Shown here piece by piece: positions 45,909-55,824 of a stretch of 64,000 nucleotides of DNA (its first letter is position 1; every line of letters begins with the position of its first letter). The notes under the pieces are model-generated. The model was not told the origin of the DNA, ran no database searches, and saw only the letters and a list, made by a program, of their open reading frames with translations. The stretch covers positions 1 through 64,000 of the forward strand of contig JAVTVY010025233.1 in assembly GCA_036873755.1 (NCBI GenBank), in the 5' to 3' direction. Position numbers and translations under genes: made by a program. The DNA is from Hanleya hanleyi (Eukaryota; Mollusca; Polyplacophora; Lepidopleurida; Hanleyidae).

Positions 45909-48900
45909 ATGAGGCGACGTGACCGATCTAGATATCCCTTGGCGCGTGAGAATGTGAGAGGCGAACACGACTTTCCTGAGGTTCCAGCTGTGCCTCCCGC
46001 TGACGCCTTGCCCGAAGACCACCCTGTGAGTGACATCTATCGGCGCCATTGGAGCACCATCCGACGATGTTTCCACCGTCATCGCCCTATTCAAGATTTG
46101 TATAATTTCCGGCTACAGGACCTCACGTATCTTCCTAACTATGCCGAGAACATTTTCAGAGACCAAGTGACAGCGTTCAAAGTGAATATGATATTCGGCT
46201 ATATTCTACGGCACAAAGAGACGGACCAGTCACGGTATTTTTATCCGAGCAATAATACCTATGTGTTTGACAAGCCATTCACCATCATCAATCGTGCGTC
46301 ACTGGAGACCCTCATCGACCAACTGACTACGTTGGACCCATTGGAATGGGCCCGGTTGCAACGCCCCAATACCAAGTGGACTGTGGAAATGGTCACCAAC
46401 GTGATATTTTTCGTGACCAAAATGAGAGATCATCCTATCGGTGCCCCTGTACTACTACCCCCTTGGCTGCGCAATCGAAAAGGACTGTATGCATTAACAC
46501 AAGGCGCAAATGGACCCTACAAAGACCAGAAATGTCTGTTCCGGTGTTTGGCCATTCATTTGGACGAATGTCATCCCCGGGCTGGTGATAGTAGGGCCAA
46601 TATCTATTGGAGACAGTATTTAGAGGAACGAGACCTGGACGCGCGGCAGTTCCGGGGAGTCCCTTTTAAGAATTTGGATGTCGTGAAGTCACTGTTCAAC
46701 GTCAATATCTTTGTGTACCGTTTACTACGGGAAGAGAAGGAGGATGAAGAGGAGGATCATGACACATTTGTGGCTGAATTGGTGCATCTGTCTTCAGAAC
46801 GGTATGCTTCCACCATGAAAGTCAACATCTTCGACGACGGCGGGGTGAATCATTTTTCCCTGATCTATGATATGAGTCTGTACGCGCAATCCTACAGTTG
46901 TGCCCAATGCCATCGGGTGTTTAAACAGTCTCAGCACTTACATCGACACGAAAAGATTTGTGACCACACTGTGAAACGGAAATTTCCTGGCGGCGTGTAC
47001 CATAACACGCCCACCATCTTCGAGGAACTGGCCGATGAAGGAATTGTCATACCAGAAGAGCATCGTTATTTCCCCTACCGGGCATGTTACGATTTCGAGG
47101 CGATTTTGGAACGATGGACGCAGCCTCGGCGAAAACACAGTGGACACAGCGCCATATTCCCCTGAGTGTCAGCATTTCCAGCAACGTACCTGGCTATGAC
47201 GCTGCACCTGTCTGTTTCGTGTCCGCTGGCGACGCCCATGACTTGATTACCCGGATGATGGTATATTTAGAAGAAGTCAGTGCAGCTAGTACAGAACTAT
47301 TGGTGTCCAAGTTCCAGGACGTACTGGACCAACTCGACGACCGGATTCCTACACTGGATGTATCGTTCAGTGACGATGAAGAGTCCGAGTCAGAGTCCGA
47401 GAAGCCGGAGCCCATGCAACCGCAGGATGTCCCTTTACATAAACCGTATGCGGAGAAATTGAAAATCCGCTTCCTGCAATACTTAAGCCAGTTACCGGTG
47501 CTCGGATTCAACTCGGGGCGATACGATCTGAACATGGTGAAGGAATTTCTCTACCCTTACTTGGCCCAGTCCGATACCATCAAGTCCGTCATCAAAAAGA
47601 TCAACAACCACATGGCCCTCACCACCACATCACTCCATTTCCTGGATGTACGGAACTACTTAGCTCCCAATTATAGCTACGATCAGTGGGTGAAGGCCTA
47701 TGACTGTGCACAAAGCAAAGGGAAGTTCCCTTACACCTACATATCGACGCTCGACCGCTTGGAGGAAACACAGCTGCCACCCCGGGACGCGTTCTATGAC
47801 GATCTCAAGCAAGTGGAATGTTCGGAAGACACGTACCAGGAACTACAGCAGGTATGGAATGACCAACATATGCACACCTTGCGAGATTTCCTTGTGTGGT
47901 ATAACAACTTAGATATGGTCCCTTTCCTCGAAGCGGCCGAGAAAATGGTTCAACTCTTTCGTCGCGAGATGCACGTCGACATCTTCAAGGAGTGTTTGAG
48001 TTTACCGGGTCTCGCGCTTCGCCATCTCTTCCAAGAGTGTCCTGCCTACTTCTCGCTGATACAACAAAAGCATGAGGACATGTATGATTGTTTAAAACAG
48101 AACATCGTCGGCGGACCTAGCCTTATTTTTCACCGCTACCATGAGAAGGATGTCACTACTCTTCCCGGTGGGAAACCCTGTGCCAAAATCATTGGATTCG
48201 ACGCCAATGCCCTGTACCTGTGGTCTCTCGCTCAACCCATGCCCAGCGGGCATTATACGCGCTGGTTGGCAGACGGTCAACATTTCACACCTCAACGTAC
48301 GCCGTACAAACATCTCGCCGACCAGTGGTTGGATTGGGAAGCCGATCGACGGGGAATTTATATACGCCATCAGACCAACGCCACAGAGAAGCGCATAGGA
48401 GATCGTCGACTCCCCGTCGATGGGTTTGCCCTTGTACAAGGAACACCGACCGTATTTCAATTTTATGGGTGTTACTGGCACGGCCACCAATGTTCAACGA
48501 ACGACGTGGGAAATCGGCAGAAGAATTACGAGCAGAAGTGGTGGAGAATGGAGATTACGTCAAAGAGTTGGGGTACGATCTTATCGAACTGTGGGAGTGT
48601 GAATTTCACACCATGTGCCAGGCCCTCCCACACTTACGCGACTTCCTTAAAGCGCGCGAGTACCCGCTCAGTCGCCGGCCACTCTTGACCCTGCCACAGC
48701 TTTTCCACGCCGTTCGTTCCGGGACCCTGTATGGATTTGTCGAATGTGATCTGCATGTTCCCGACCATCTCAAGCCACTCTTCGCCCAGTGCCCGCCTAT
48801 CTTCAAGAACACGCTGGTGGGTCGGGCTGACATTGGAGAGACCATGGGCGCCTATGCTGAGGAACATGACGTATTGAAACAACCTCGTCGAATGTTGATT

Positions 48901-49854
48901 GGGAGTATGTGGGCAGAGAAAATCTTGCTGGGTACCCCTCTGTTACAGTGGTACATGAGCCATGGCCTCGAAGTGACGCGCGTGTACCAAATCCTTCAGT
49001 ATATACCCAATGCCTGTTTCGCGCGGAATGCCGACGTCGTCACGTCTGCCCGACGTCAAGGCGATCAAGATCCTAGTCAGGCCATCATCGGTGAATCTTG
49101 GAAATTGACAGGCAATGGTTACTACGGAAAAACGGTCACCAACCAAGACAAGCACGTCAACGTCAATATCTGTACTACACCACAAGCCCGCAAAAAGATC
49201 AACTCGCCTCTGTTTCGGTCCGTCGACGTCATCGATGACGATACATATGAAATCTCTTCAGCCAAAAGGGTCATTCGTTACAACCTGCCCCTCCAAATTG
49301 GATGTATGGTATACCAGGTGGCCAAGCTGAGGATGCTCCAGTTCCTCTATGATTTCATGGGTGTGTATTTCGATCCATCCGATTGGCAACTCATGGAAAT
49401 GGACACGGACTCTGCCTCCATGGCCGTCTCTAATGCGGATTGGGAGTCCCTGGTGAAACCGGAGATACGCGCACAGTATGAGGTGGAACGGGACCAGTGG
49501 CTACCTCGACGTGACCATTACCAGTACGACAAGCGGACGCCGGGCCTCTTTAAGCTGGAGTGGAGCGGAGATGCCATGATCGCCCTGTCGTCCAAGACCT
49601 ACTTCTGTTACGGTGGAGATGGAAACAATAAGTTCAGTTGCAAAGGAGTGAACCGGCGCGATCCCGCCATCGACAAAGCCTTGTACCTGAACGTGCTCCA
49701 AAGCTAGACCAGTGCGAGTGGCACTAACCGAGGATTCCGGGTCGTCGACCACCAGATGCGGACCTACATCCAGAAACGAGATGCCTTCACATTTTTCTAC
49801 CCGAAACGGAAAGTTCTTCCCGATGGCATCAGTACCACTTACCTGGACTTGTGA
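45909..49854 (+). pseudogene. polB: Polinton protein-primed DNA polymerase B, broken
   Basis: Starts at ATG 45909. Order: HPVSDIYRRHWS domain shared with the finger proteins (about 35-175); OTU-like motif DQKCLFRCLAIH (about 205) with NHFSLIYD (about 313); a C2H2-like finger (CAQCHRVF...HEKIC); Exo I DFEAIL; Exo II GFNSGRYDLN (47.5 kb); Exo III YNNLDMV (47.9 kb); palm motif A DANALYLWSL (48.2 kb); motif B NGYYGKT (49.1 kb); motif C MDTDSAS (49.4 kb). Breaks: a frame change near 47,110-47,130, another near 48,500-48,520, and an in-frame TAG at 49705-49707. The last breaks into a conserved C-terminus that continues to the TGA at 49852-49854. All catalytic motifs survive, so decay looks recent, or some breaks are assembly errors. 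Family role: replication primed by a terminal protein. Confidence 0.88.
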
Positions 49855-50831
49855 ACATATATTATCTTATACCCGGACTTTTCTGATGGACATACATATT
49901 TGGACTCTAAATTACTCTCTATATATACATTACACCATGAACTTGTTTGTCATTCTTTTGAATAAGTACTCGATATACGTTAGTTCGATGACTCGGTTTA
50001 ACTGTTATATACTGCACTGTGATTTCTCTCTCTATACATACGCTCACCTTAATTCTTGTTTGCAACGTTCTTATATACTTGTACATACATTCTTGTTCAC
50101 TTGTTCACCTTAATAAATATTCGAACTTCACTTGGGTTTTCATGAAGTTTTTTATTGAACACCACCACCACCGAAACATTCGTACTAACCATGCTCCGAG
50201 CAGGTTATATCAGGGTCTTAACACCTCTGTTGGGTTTCTGGGTATTGATGGGTCACATCCCGAGCACTGAAAGGGTTCCAAATGTTTCCTTAGGCGTCCG
50301 GATGTTCAACCTCCGGGACCTTTCCACCGGCCTGGCCCGCCCTGGCCGCAGTGCGCGCGCGCGCTGGGGTTCTCCGGAAGTGCGCGTCATCAGCGGCAGT
50401 GTGCGCGCGGATGCATGTCGGATCAGAAGGTCAAAGAAAAGGGGATTGTAAATGAACCTGGGAAGGATAGGCAGTTCCATCTGGACCAATCAGCGGTCGA
50501 GAAAAAAGAGCCAATTTTTCCATATTTAAAAATACATAGAACTTATAGTAATAAACTCAATCTATACGTGTTGGACGAGTCTTAACTCACCGTATACACG
50601 CACCTCAATAAAATGCCCGCTCCAAACCTAGACCAAATACACGTACTTGGTCTGTGGGCTGATTTCATTGGCTCTCTATTTTACTATAGTGCTCTTGCAT
50701 TCTAACATTGATGGGGTATATTTTGGCCCCATCCTACACCACTGAATTCAGTTTGACTGAATCTCCACATTGGGCATTGATGCATTATGAATAAAACACA
50801 CAAGACAGGGTTTTTTTTTTTTGGTGAGATC
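49855..50831. other. Convergent 3' region between polymerase and protease
   Basis: AATAAA for the polymerase is at 50112-50117; minus-strand AATAAA for the protease lies at 50846-50841. At 50,450-50,525 there is a piece of the 12.2-12.9 kb inverted repeat (CCTGGGAAGGATAGGCAGTT and CCAATCAGCGGTCGA). GC-rich CGCGCGCGC runs lie at 50,350-50,410. Confidence 0.5.
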
Positions 50832-51437
50832 TCATTTTTTTTTATTCAGTGAACAACAACAACGTGAGAACAACCACGTGAAAACTGAAGCCCAGAACAA
50901 GGGGCGTGTGTACATTGAAAGAACTGAAGCCCAGAACAGCGGGCGTGTGTACATTGAAAGAACTTCAGCCCAGAACGGGGCTTGTATATTGAAATGATGG
51001 GCGGCCCAGTCATATACGAGTACATCGCGGTCCTCGGCCTTGGGGTACTCGTCAAACATCTGTACGATGGTAGATAAGGGTCTTCCCCGGCATCGATGGT
51101 ACAGGTAAAACAAGCAATATTGTCCGCACACGCTACTGGTCAGGCTTTGCAACGTTTGACTGTTCCAACACCACGTCTCTGTGCCTTGATCCATGAAGTC
51201 TGTTAAATCGGGATGGAGGGGTGGCAGGCCGTACGGGTCAAAGTATTCGCCCTGCTGTTCTGTCAAGTACACGGCCACCCAGTGTTCACCGGGCCGATCC
51301 ATCGAGTCTGTATTCAGGACGTAAGCAGCCGGATACACACGGTCTAATGGGAACACGTCTCGGGCGAATACTCCTTGAAAGACCATACGTGTTCCTGGGT
51401 CATTCTCCAGCACGGTGGTTATCTGGTCTGTATCCAT
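50832..51437 (-). CDS. Adenain-like cysteine protease
   Basis: Homologous to adenovirus-type maturation proteases (C5 family) of Polintons, which cleave capsid precursors. Catalytic signatures: GEHWVAVYL (His), EYFDPYGLPP (Asp) and VCGQYCLFYLYHR (Cys). ATG 51437 (MDTDQITTVLENDP) was chosen; the open frame runs to 51497 but that part overlaps the capsid gene and begins with a non-ATG codon. The start lies one base past the stop of the capsid gene. The C-terminus carries a 13-14-residue repeat (LSMYTRPLFWAS, about 2.5 copies) ending in CCCSLNKKK, not expected for the family. Confidence 0.85.
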   Translation of the reverse strand: MDTDQITTVLENDPGTRMVFQGVFARDVFPLDRVYPAAYVLNTDSMDRPGEHWVAVYLTEQQGEYFDPYGLPPLHPDLTDFMDQGTETWCWNSQTLQSLTSSVCGQYCLFYLYHRCRGRPLSTIVQMFDEYPKAEDRDVLVYDWAAHHFNIQAPFWAEVLSMYTRPLFWASVLSMYTRPLFWASVFTWLFSRCCCSLNKKK

Positions 51438-51438
51438 G

Positions 51439-52743
51439 TTAGGTGGCGAAGTCACACAGCACGTTACGGCTTTTATCGATTTGAATGATGTTGTCAAACT
51501 CGGCGTAGCAGATCACATTGATGGTTTTCGGTAAAGGGGTCCCGAAATGCAGTTCCAAGCGTAAGTTGCCTTTCTTGACGAGACTCAGTTGAAGATCGTT
51601 GTCTAAGGTGGGAGTCAGATCGAAACAGAACAATGTGTACCCTCTGCCGAAATCGTCTCGACTGATCATATTTCCCTCGTCTTGGTTGATTTGGCCAGTT
51701 GCTGTGAAGAGGTTCAGATATCTCCGGATGTAATTGTCCGTTCCGAAATTAGGTTGTAAAGGCCGTGCCGATACCTGTTGGCCATCCACATGCAGGGCCA
51801 CGAAATTGATGTTGAACGCTTTTAGGTTGAACGGATTCCTCGAGAGAGTCCCATTATAACTGACGTTCTCCACACAGGCTAGGGTTAAACGCTTGGGCAA
51901 ATCCCCCAGGAACAGGTTTTCTTGATTGACAATCATATTGCCTTTAGGAACGGAAAAGACCTTGGTCTGTACTCGTCGAATCGGGTACTGGGCTGGTTTT
52001 TTCTCCAAGGCTCTGATGTGCCCCAACTGTACACCTGGGCTGGGTTTCACTTTGCGTACAAACAGACTTGCTTCTTGGATGACAATGTTATACTCGAGGT
52101 CCTCATTCGGGGCCATCAAGACAAACGCAGGCGTTGCGCGCAATAGTCGTATTTTGACAGGTACTCCATTCAAGGGGTATCGGTCCTGCATGAATAAGTC
52201 CGCATGCAGACGTCCCATCATATCGACCGAGTGACTCTCTGCTGTGGCATCCACTCTCTCCGTATAGCCGTCATTATCAGGACTCGCTTCCATCTTGCCT
52301 GGGGTATCTCGGTAGAACAACGGGGCTGTCAAATACGACTTTTTAGCGTCACGCCCGTAGGATAACAGTGTTTCGATGTAGGCTCGGTACGGGTAGGTGT
52401 TGGTCGAGGCGCTCACCAGTTTATCACTCAGGGCTATATCCACTTGCTGGAATAGCGAATGAAGCCAGACATTCACTGGACCCACGGGTGCATCTGCTTT
52501 GAGGACTGTCCCATCTTTATTGGTGATTTTAGCTTTCACATATAGGTACGTATGGGCCAAATCCAGGTAGGTCGTATCGGCGTTGGTGATGGTGAATTCA
52601 ATGGGGCCTGTGGCTGTAATGCTGGAAAGGGGCAGATGTTCCACCCACTGACCCTCTTCGGCACTGGTCTGAGTACGTGGGACGGTCCATAAATCAAATT
52701 CACTGTTGGTAGAAGGACACGACTCGGCATGGATGAAAGCCAT
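51439..52743 (-). CDS. Major capsid protein, double jelly-roll
   Basis: The 434-residue protein begins MAFIHAESCPSTNSEFDLW. It has the pattern typical of Polinton/adintovirus hexon-like capsid proteins: LPLSSITATGPIEFTI near the start, and LHSLFQQVDIALSDKLV and YPYRAYIETLLSYG in the first third. A C-terminal half holds FNLKAFNINFVALHVDG and GYTLFCFDLTPTLDND. It would form the icosahedral shell by trimerising. The frame is intact. It lies between the pX-like gene (2-base gap) and the protease (1-base gap), suggesting a late gene cluster. Confidence 0.85.
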   Translation of the reverse strand: MAFIHAESCPSTNSEFDLWTVPRTQTSAEEGQWVEHLPLSSITATGPIEFTITNADTTYLDLAHTYLYVKAKITNKDGTVLKADAPVGPVNVWLHSLFQQVDIALSDKLVSASTNTYPYRAYIETLLSYGRDAKKSYLTAPLFYRDTPGKMEASPDNDGYTERVDATAESHSVDMMGRLHADLFMQDRYPLNGVPVKIRLLRATPAFVLMAPNEDLEYNIVIQEASLFVRKVKPSPGVQLGHIRALEKKPAQYPIRRVQTKVFSVPKGNMIVNQENLFLGDLPKRLTLACVENVSYNGTLSRNPFNLKAFNINFVALHVDGQQVSARPLQPNFGTDNYIRRYLNLFTATGQINQDEGNMISRDDFGRGYTLFCFDLTPTLDNDLQLSLVKKGNLRLELHFGTPLPKTINVICYAEFDNIIQIDKSRNVLCDFAT

Positions 52744-52745
52744 CT

Positions 52746-53150
52746 TTAAGAAAAGATATCCTTGGTCTTCGATGTGCGTCGTCGCTGGGTCGGTCGTCGA
52801 CTTGTGCGTGGTCTCGGTGGGGCAGGTCTTTTATTCCCTACGGTGCGTTGTGCTTTGGTGACCAAGACGCCTCCCGCTTCTTTGGCTCGACGTTTCAGTG
52901 CTTCTTTGGGTGCCGCACCGCCCAAGACATCACCCGCGACTTGCAGTCCACTGCGCACCGCTTGTTTGCCGATCGCTTTGACCCCACGCGTCACCAAGGG
53001 CAGGAACGATTTGACGATGCTCCCGAGTATGTTCCCCAGCCCATGTCCTCCTTGCATGCGTGTACCCGCAAAGACAGGAAAGTTACCCCCGGCCTGTTTG
53101 GTGTAATGATCGACGTAACTGGCTGTATGGCATTGATAAGGCACCTTCAT
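52746..53150 (-). CDS. Basic pX/core-like protein with Gly-rich motif
   Basis: 134 residues. After MKVPYQCHTASYVDHY comes AGTRMQGGHGLGNILGSIVK, an amphipathic Gly-rich segment, then a Lys/Arg-rich C-terminus (RPAPPRPRTSRRPTQRRR). The layout resembles the adenovirus pX/core-like proteins of adintoviruses, which bind DNA or membranes in the particle. Its ATG overlaps the penton-like gene's TAA by one base (TAATG). The assignment rests on composition and position. Confidence 0.65.
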   Translation of the reverse strand: MKVPYQCHTASYVDHYTKQAGGNFPVFAGTRMQGGHGLGNILGSIVKSFLPLVTRGVKAIGKQAVRSGLQVAGDVLGGAAPKEALKRRAKEAGGVLVTKAQRTVGNKRPAPPRPRTSRRPTQRRRTSKTKDIFS

Positions 53151-53938
53151 TATGCAAAGTGAACCGCTCGGACTTGACGGAAATGAAGTGTCAGCACCAC
53201 TTTTCCTCGTTCGAATGCCACCGGTCGTCCCGTGTCGTCTCTTATATCGATGACGATGGAGCTAATATCGGTCTGACTGACGGGTAGATACACGATATGC
53301 CTGAAACTATGGGTGACTTGAGCTCCATACGTGTCTTTCACCGGGCAGACGCGCAGTAGAGGTACGTTGCTGTCGCCGGCAATGTGTGCATCGACCACGT
53401 CCGAGTAGACGTACATGCCATACATACCACCACGCATGTCTATCGGGATGTGGCCTATCTCGCCGGTGGGGCCAGCGTACCCCTGGTAATTGAAACCCAG
53501 CATTTGCTGTAGGGTAGGACTGAGTTCGACACTCACGTTGGGGCTGAGCGTGAGATTGGCCTTGTCGTTGTGTGCGTTGTAATCGAAGTCCACATGATTT
53601 TTGAAGGGGAAAGATTTGATGGGTTTTGAAGTATTCGTGACGTCTCGTAGAGACTTATAATGCATCAGACTTCTCAGTCCACCCATGAACTCCTTGGGGG
53701 TATCGTATTGACCTTCGGGTAGTTTGAGTCGAGTTTCTTGTCCTTCGTAGGTCACCTCGTACCATACTTCATTGGCACGCACGTTGTACCACGAGTAAGG
53801 GTATTGGATATCCACGAGTCCACATTCCCAGCGTCCAGGTAAATACAACGGTTGCGGTAACTGGGTCACGTACTTGGTCAAGGTGTTGTCAGGAAACACA
53901 TCAGCCGAGCTGTTACTGGGTAGGGTGAGGTAAAACAT
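53150..53938 (-). CDS. Minor capsid (penton-like) protein
   Basis: 262 residues starting MFYLTLPSNSSADVFPDNTL, the typical beginning of Polinton/adintovirus penton proteins, followed by LPQPLYLPGRWECGLVDIQY. The C-terminus is rich in beta-type segments (HIVYLPVSQTDISSIVIDIR). The single jelly-roll fold is known for the family. It would occupy capsid vertices. Intact frame; ends in the overlap with the pX-like gene. Confidence 0.8.
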   Translation of the reverse strand: MFYLTLPSNSSADVFPDNTLTKYVTQLPQPLYLPGRWECGLVDIQYPYSWYNVRANEVWYEVTYEGQETRLKLPEGQYDTPKEFMGGLRSLMHYKSLRDVTNTSKPIKSFPFKNHVDFDYNAHNDKANLTLSPNVSVELSPTLQQMLGFNYQGYAGPTGEIGHIPIDMRGGMYGMYVYSDVVDAHIAGDSNVPLLRVCPVKDTYGAQVTHSFRHIVYLPVSQTDISSIVIDIRDDTGRPVAFERGKVVLTLHFRQVRAVHFA

Positions 53939-53971
53939 GATAACTGAGCTGTCCTGCTGCTGCTGTTGGTT

Positions 53972-54718
53972 TTAATACTTCTCCCAGCCCTTGGGCGCTA
54001 ATCGTCGTGATGGTCGCGGTGACTTAGCTCTTGGTGGTTGCAGGGGGTGGCGTGGTAAAAGGGATGAAAAAGTATGTGCCCGCCGTGGTGGTGATTTGGG
54101 GGGTGACTCCGGTTCCCAAGGTTCTGGTGGTGTACTCACACTCTGCATAAAGGCCCAGCACTGAGGGTTCCCCACCAATTCCTGTGGTACATGCATGTCT
54201 TTCAAGCCTTGAGCGAAGACCTCCCATCCTTGAGGATCCGTGTGCGTCCTGTGTTGACGCATCAGGTCATTCACTAAATCCGTCATGTGGGTCCCGGGGA
54301 CCACCTGATTCTGTACCAGGAGTTCACCTTTATCATTCCAAGTCATGTTAGGATTTTGTTTCATCCGTTGTAATACCAGGCCAGCTTGTTTCTTGAACGA
54401 TGCAGGTACACTCTTCAGGACTTCGTCTTCCACCCACTGAGGGGCTATGGGTGGTACTCCACCCGGCTGTTGGAGCGGTGCTGAGGTCGGCGGTGTGTCA
54501 ACTGGTGGTGGTGGTGGTGCTGGAGTAGAGAGGGTTTTGTATTAGTACATGAACGTCATGTACCGCTGAAGCGTCTCATTGTACCGTTATTGTAAGATCT
54601 GTTGCATCTCTCCATCGAGGGTGTTTATCGTCTTCACCGTAGGTGGGACAGGGTAGGGTGATTGGAGGTTTTGAAGGAGCCGAGGTTCGACGAGGACCAT
54701 TTTTTTCGTGTGGTTCAT
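53972..54718 (-). pseudogene. Conserved Polinton protein of unknown function, two in-frame TAA
   Basis: The frame opens at ATG 54718 (MNHTKKMVLVEPRLLQNL), which overlaps the previous gene's stop as ATGA. It is interrupted by TAA at 54589-54587 (codon 44) and at 54544-54542 (codon 59), then runs open to 53972. Reading is conserved through both stops without a shift (RYNETLQRYM lies between them). The downstream part has a Pro-rich stretch, then WVEDEVLKSVPASFKKQAG and GWEVFAQGLKDM, and a basic C-terminus. No ATG precedes the long downstream frame. Related proteins recur in Polintons, but I know of no assigned function. Confidence 0.7.
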
Positions 54719-55059
54719 TGTCGGCCGAAGAGTCCACCCAATACTGGACCCAACACGGAAGCGGCCAACGGTGCTAAGATAGCCCCGATAAATCCACCTT
54801 TCTGTAACACCTTTTTCTTTTGTGTTTGAGAGACTTGCTTATGGACTAAGGTTCGGAGACCTGTCTTATGCTTGGTCAACTTGGTCTTCTGAGCCGGAGT
54901 CAGTGGTACGTTGCCTTTTAACAGATTGTACCCGATCTCGCACAGACAGCGTACAAGGGCAGGGTCCGCACCGCGTACAATGGTTCGCACCAACTCGGGT
55001 GGGGCCGTCTTCAATACACGGAGCGTGGGAGCGTGCTTCCGTACTCGCGCAGACATCAT
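54715..55059 (-). CDS. Membrane-active peptide-like protein
   Basis: 114 residues from ATG 55059 (the frame extends two codons upstream). A basic N-terminus with two Met (MMSARVRKHAP) and a helical middle (LCEIGYNLLKGNVPLTPAQK) are followed by a hydrophobic Gly/Ala tail (GGFIGAILAPLAASVLGPVL then GGLFGRQ). This matches the layout of the membrane-active (Mem) proteins of adintoviruses, thought to help the particle cross membranes. The stop overlaps the next ATG. Confidence 0.7.
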   Translation of the reverse strand: MMSARVRKHAPTLRVLKTAPPELVRTIVRGADPALVRCLCEIGYNLLKGNVPLTPAQKTKLTKHKTGLRTLVHKQVSQTQKKKVLQKGGFIGAILAPLAASVLGPVLGGLFGRQ

Positions 55060-55151
55060 GTACAACTAATGCTAGAACCCACAACTGTGCTCTTTTTATC
55101 TACTTCAGAGAACAGAGACCAAGCCAACCCTGCTGTGGTATTCATTCTTTT

Positions 55152-55212
55152 TTATTATCCCCATCATCAACACACACACCCCCCAGCTCGGGGAGCCACT
55201 GTAGGTGTGTTT
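55152..55212 (-). terminator. 3'-end hairpin and AATAAA, diverged version
   Basis: On the minus strand AACACACCTAC...GTGTGTGTT encloses GTGGCTCCCCGAGCTGG, the same GGCTCCCC-AGC loop as the other hairpins. AATAAA follows at 55157-55152. The stem sequence differs but the pairing and layout are kept. Confidence 0.65.
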
Positions 55213-55215
55213 ACA

Positions 55216-55824
55216 TTATTTTTGCATGTACACGTGGTGAGTCTCTCCGGGAAAGATGCCGGTCCGTAGTCGAAGGTGTTCGAGGGTGGCTTGCTTCAGG
55301 TCGAAGAGCATACACCCGTGCTGATGGGTTGTGGCATCTTTGAAGGCTTCCAACGCAAACGGTGTGCGGCCGGGATACATCTGTCTCGCCAAGTGCAGCA
55401 GTTGAGTGGTATCTCTCGGGTTTTTGAAGACCATCAGGTAGTGGGCATTTAAGCTGATGTTCCGATGTTCTTTGTTTTTACTGAACAGATTCTGCACAAT
55501 GTAGATGATGCTGAGCCGTCGATGATGGCTGCCTTTGGTAAAGAGTTGGGTGACCCGACTGTCCGTCTCCGCCATGAGATCATCCAGAACCACCAAGGTG
55601 TCGGGTTCCAAATCGGCCAGGTTGGGTAGGCCTTCCACGAACGTGATGTGGGGCATTGCTGCATACGCTGCCTGCCATTCTCCGTAACACCACACGACTC
55701 GGGCAATGGGTGGAGTGATCATGCTGTCGGCATGTTGAAGGAGCTTCCTGACGAAGTGCGTTTTGCCGGAACCCGTCGGTCCTGCGATGACGCAGGTGAA
55801 GGGATGTTGCCACCGAGGGTCCAT
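55216..55824 (-). CDS. Polinton packaging ATPase
   Basis: 202 residues. Walker A GPTGSGKT (15-22), Walker B LVVLDDLMAE (about 75-84), then FTKGSHHRRLSIIYIVQNLF, the sensor region shared with the fused ATPase at 505-1761. FtsK/HerA superfamily; it drives genome packaging into capsids. The ATG lies 105 bases inside the upstream membrane protein's frame. Intact. Confidence 0.9.
   Translation of the reverse strand: MDPRWQHPFTCVIAGPTGSGKTHFVRKLLQHADSMITPPIARVVWCYGEWQAAYAAMPHITFVEGLPNLADLEPDTLVVLDDLMAETDSRVTQLFTKGSHHRRLSIIYIVQNLFSKNKEHRNISLNAHYLMVFKNPRDTTQLLHLARQMYPGRTPFALEAFKDATTHQHGCMLFDLKQATLEHLRLRTGIFPGETHHVYMQK

Noticed and set aside
47194..47535. Minus-strand frames opposite the polymerase
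   Set aside because: Shadows of the polymerase reading frame; the plus-strand translation carries the conserved motifs.
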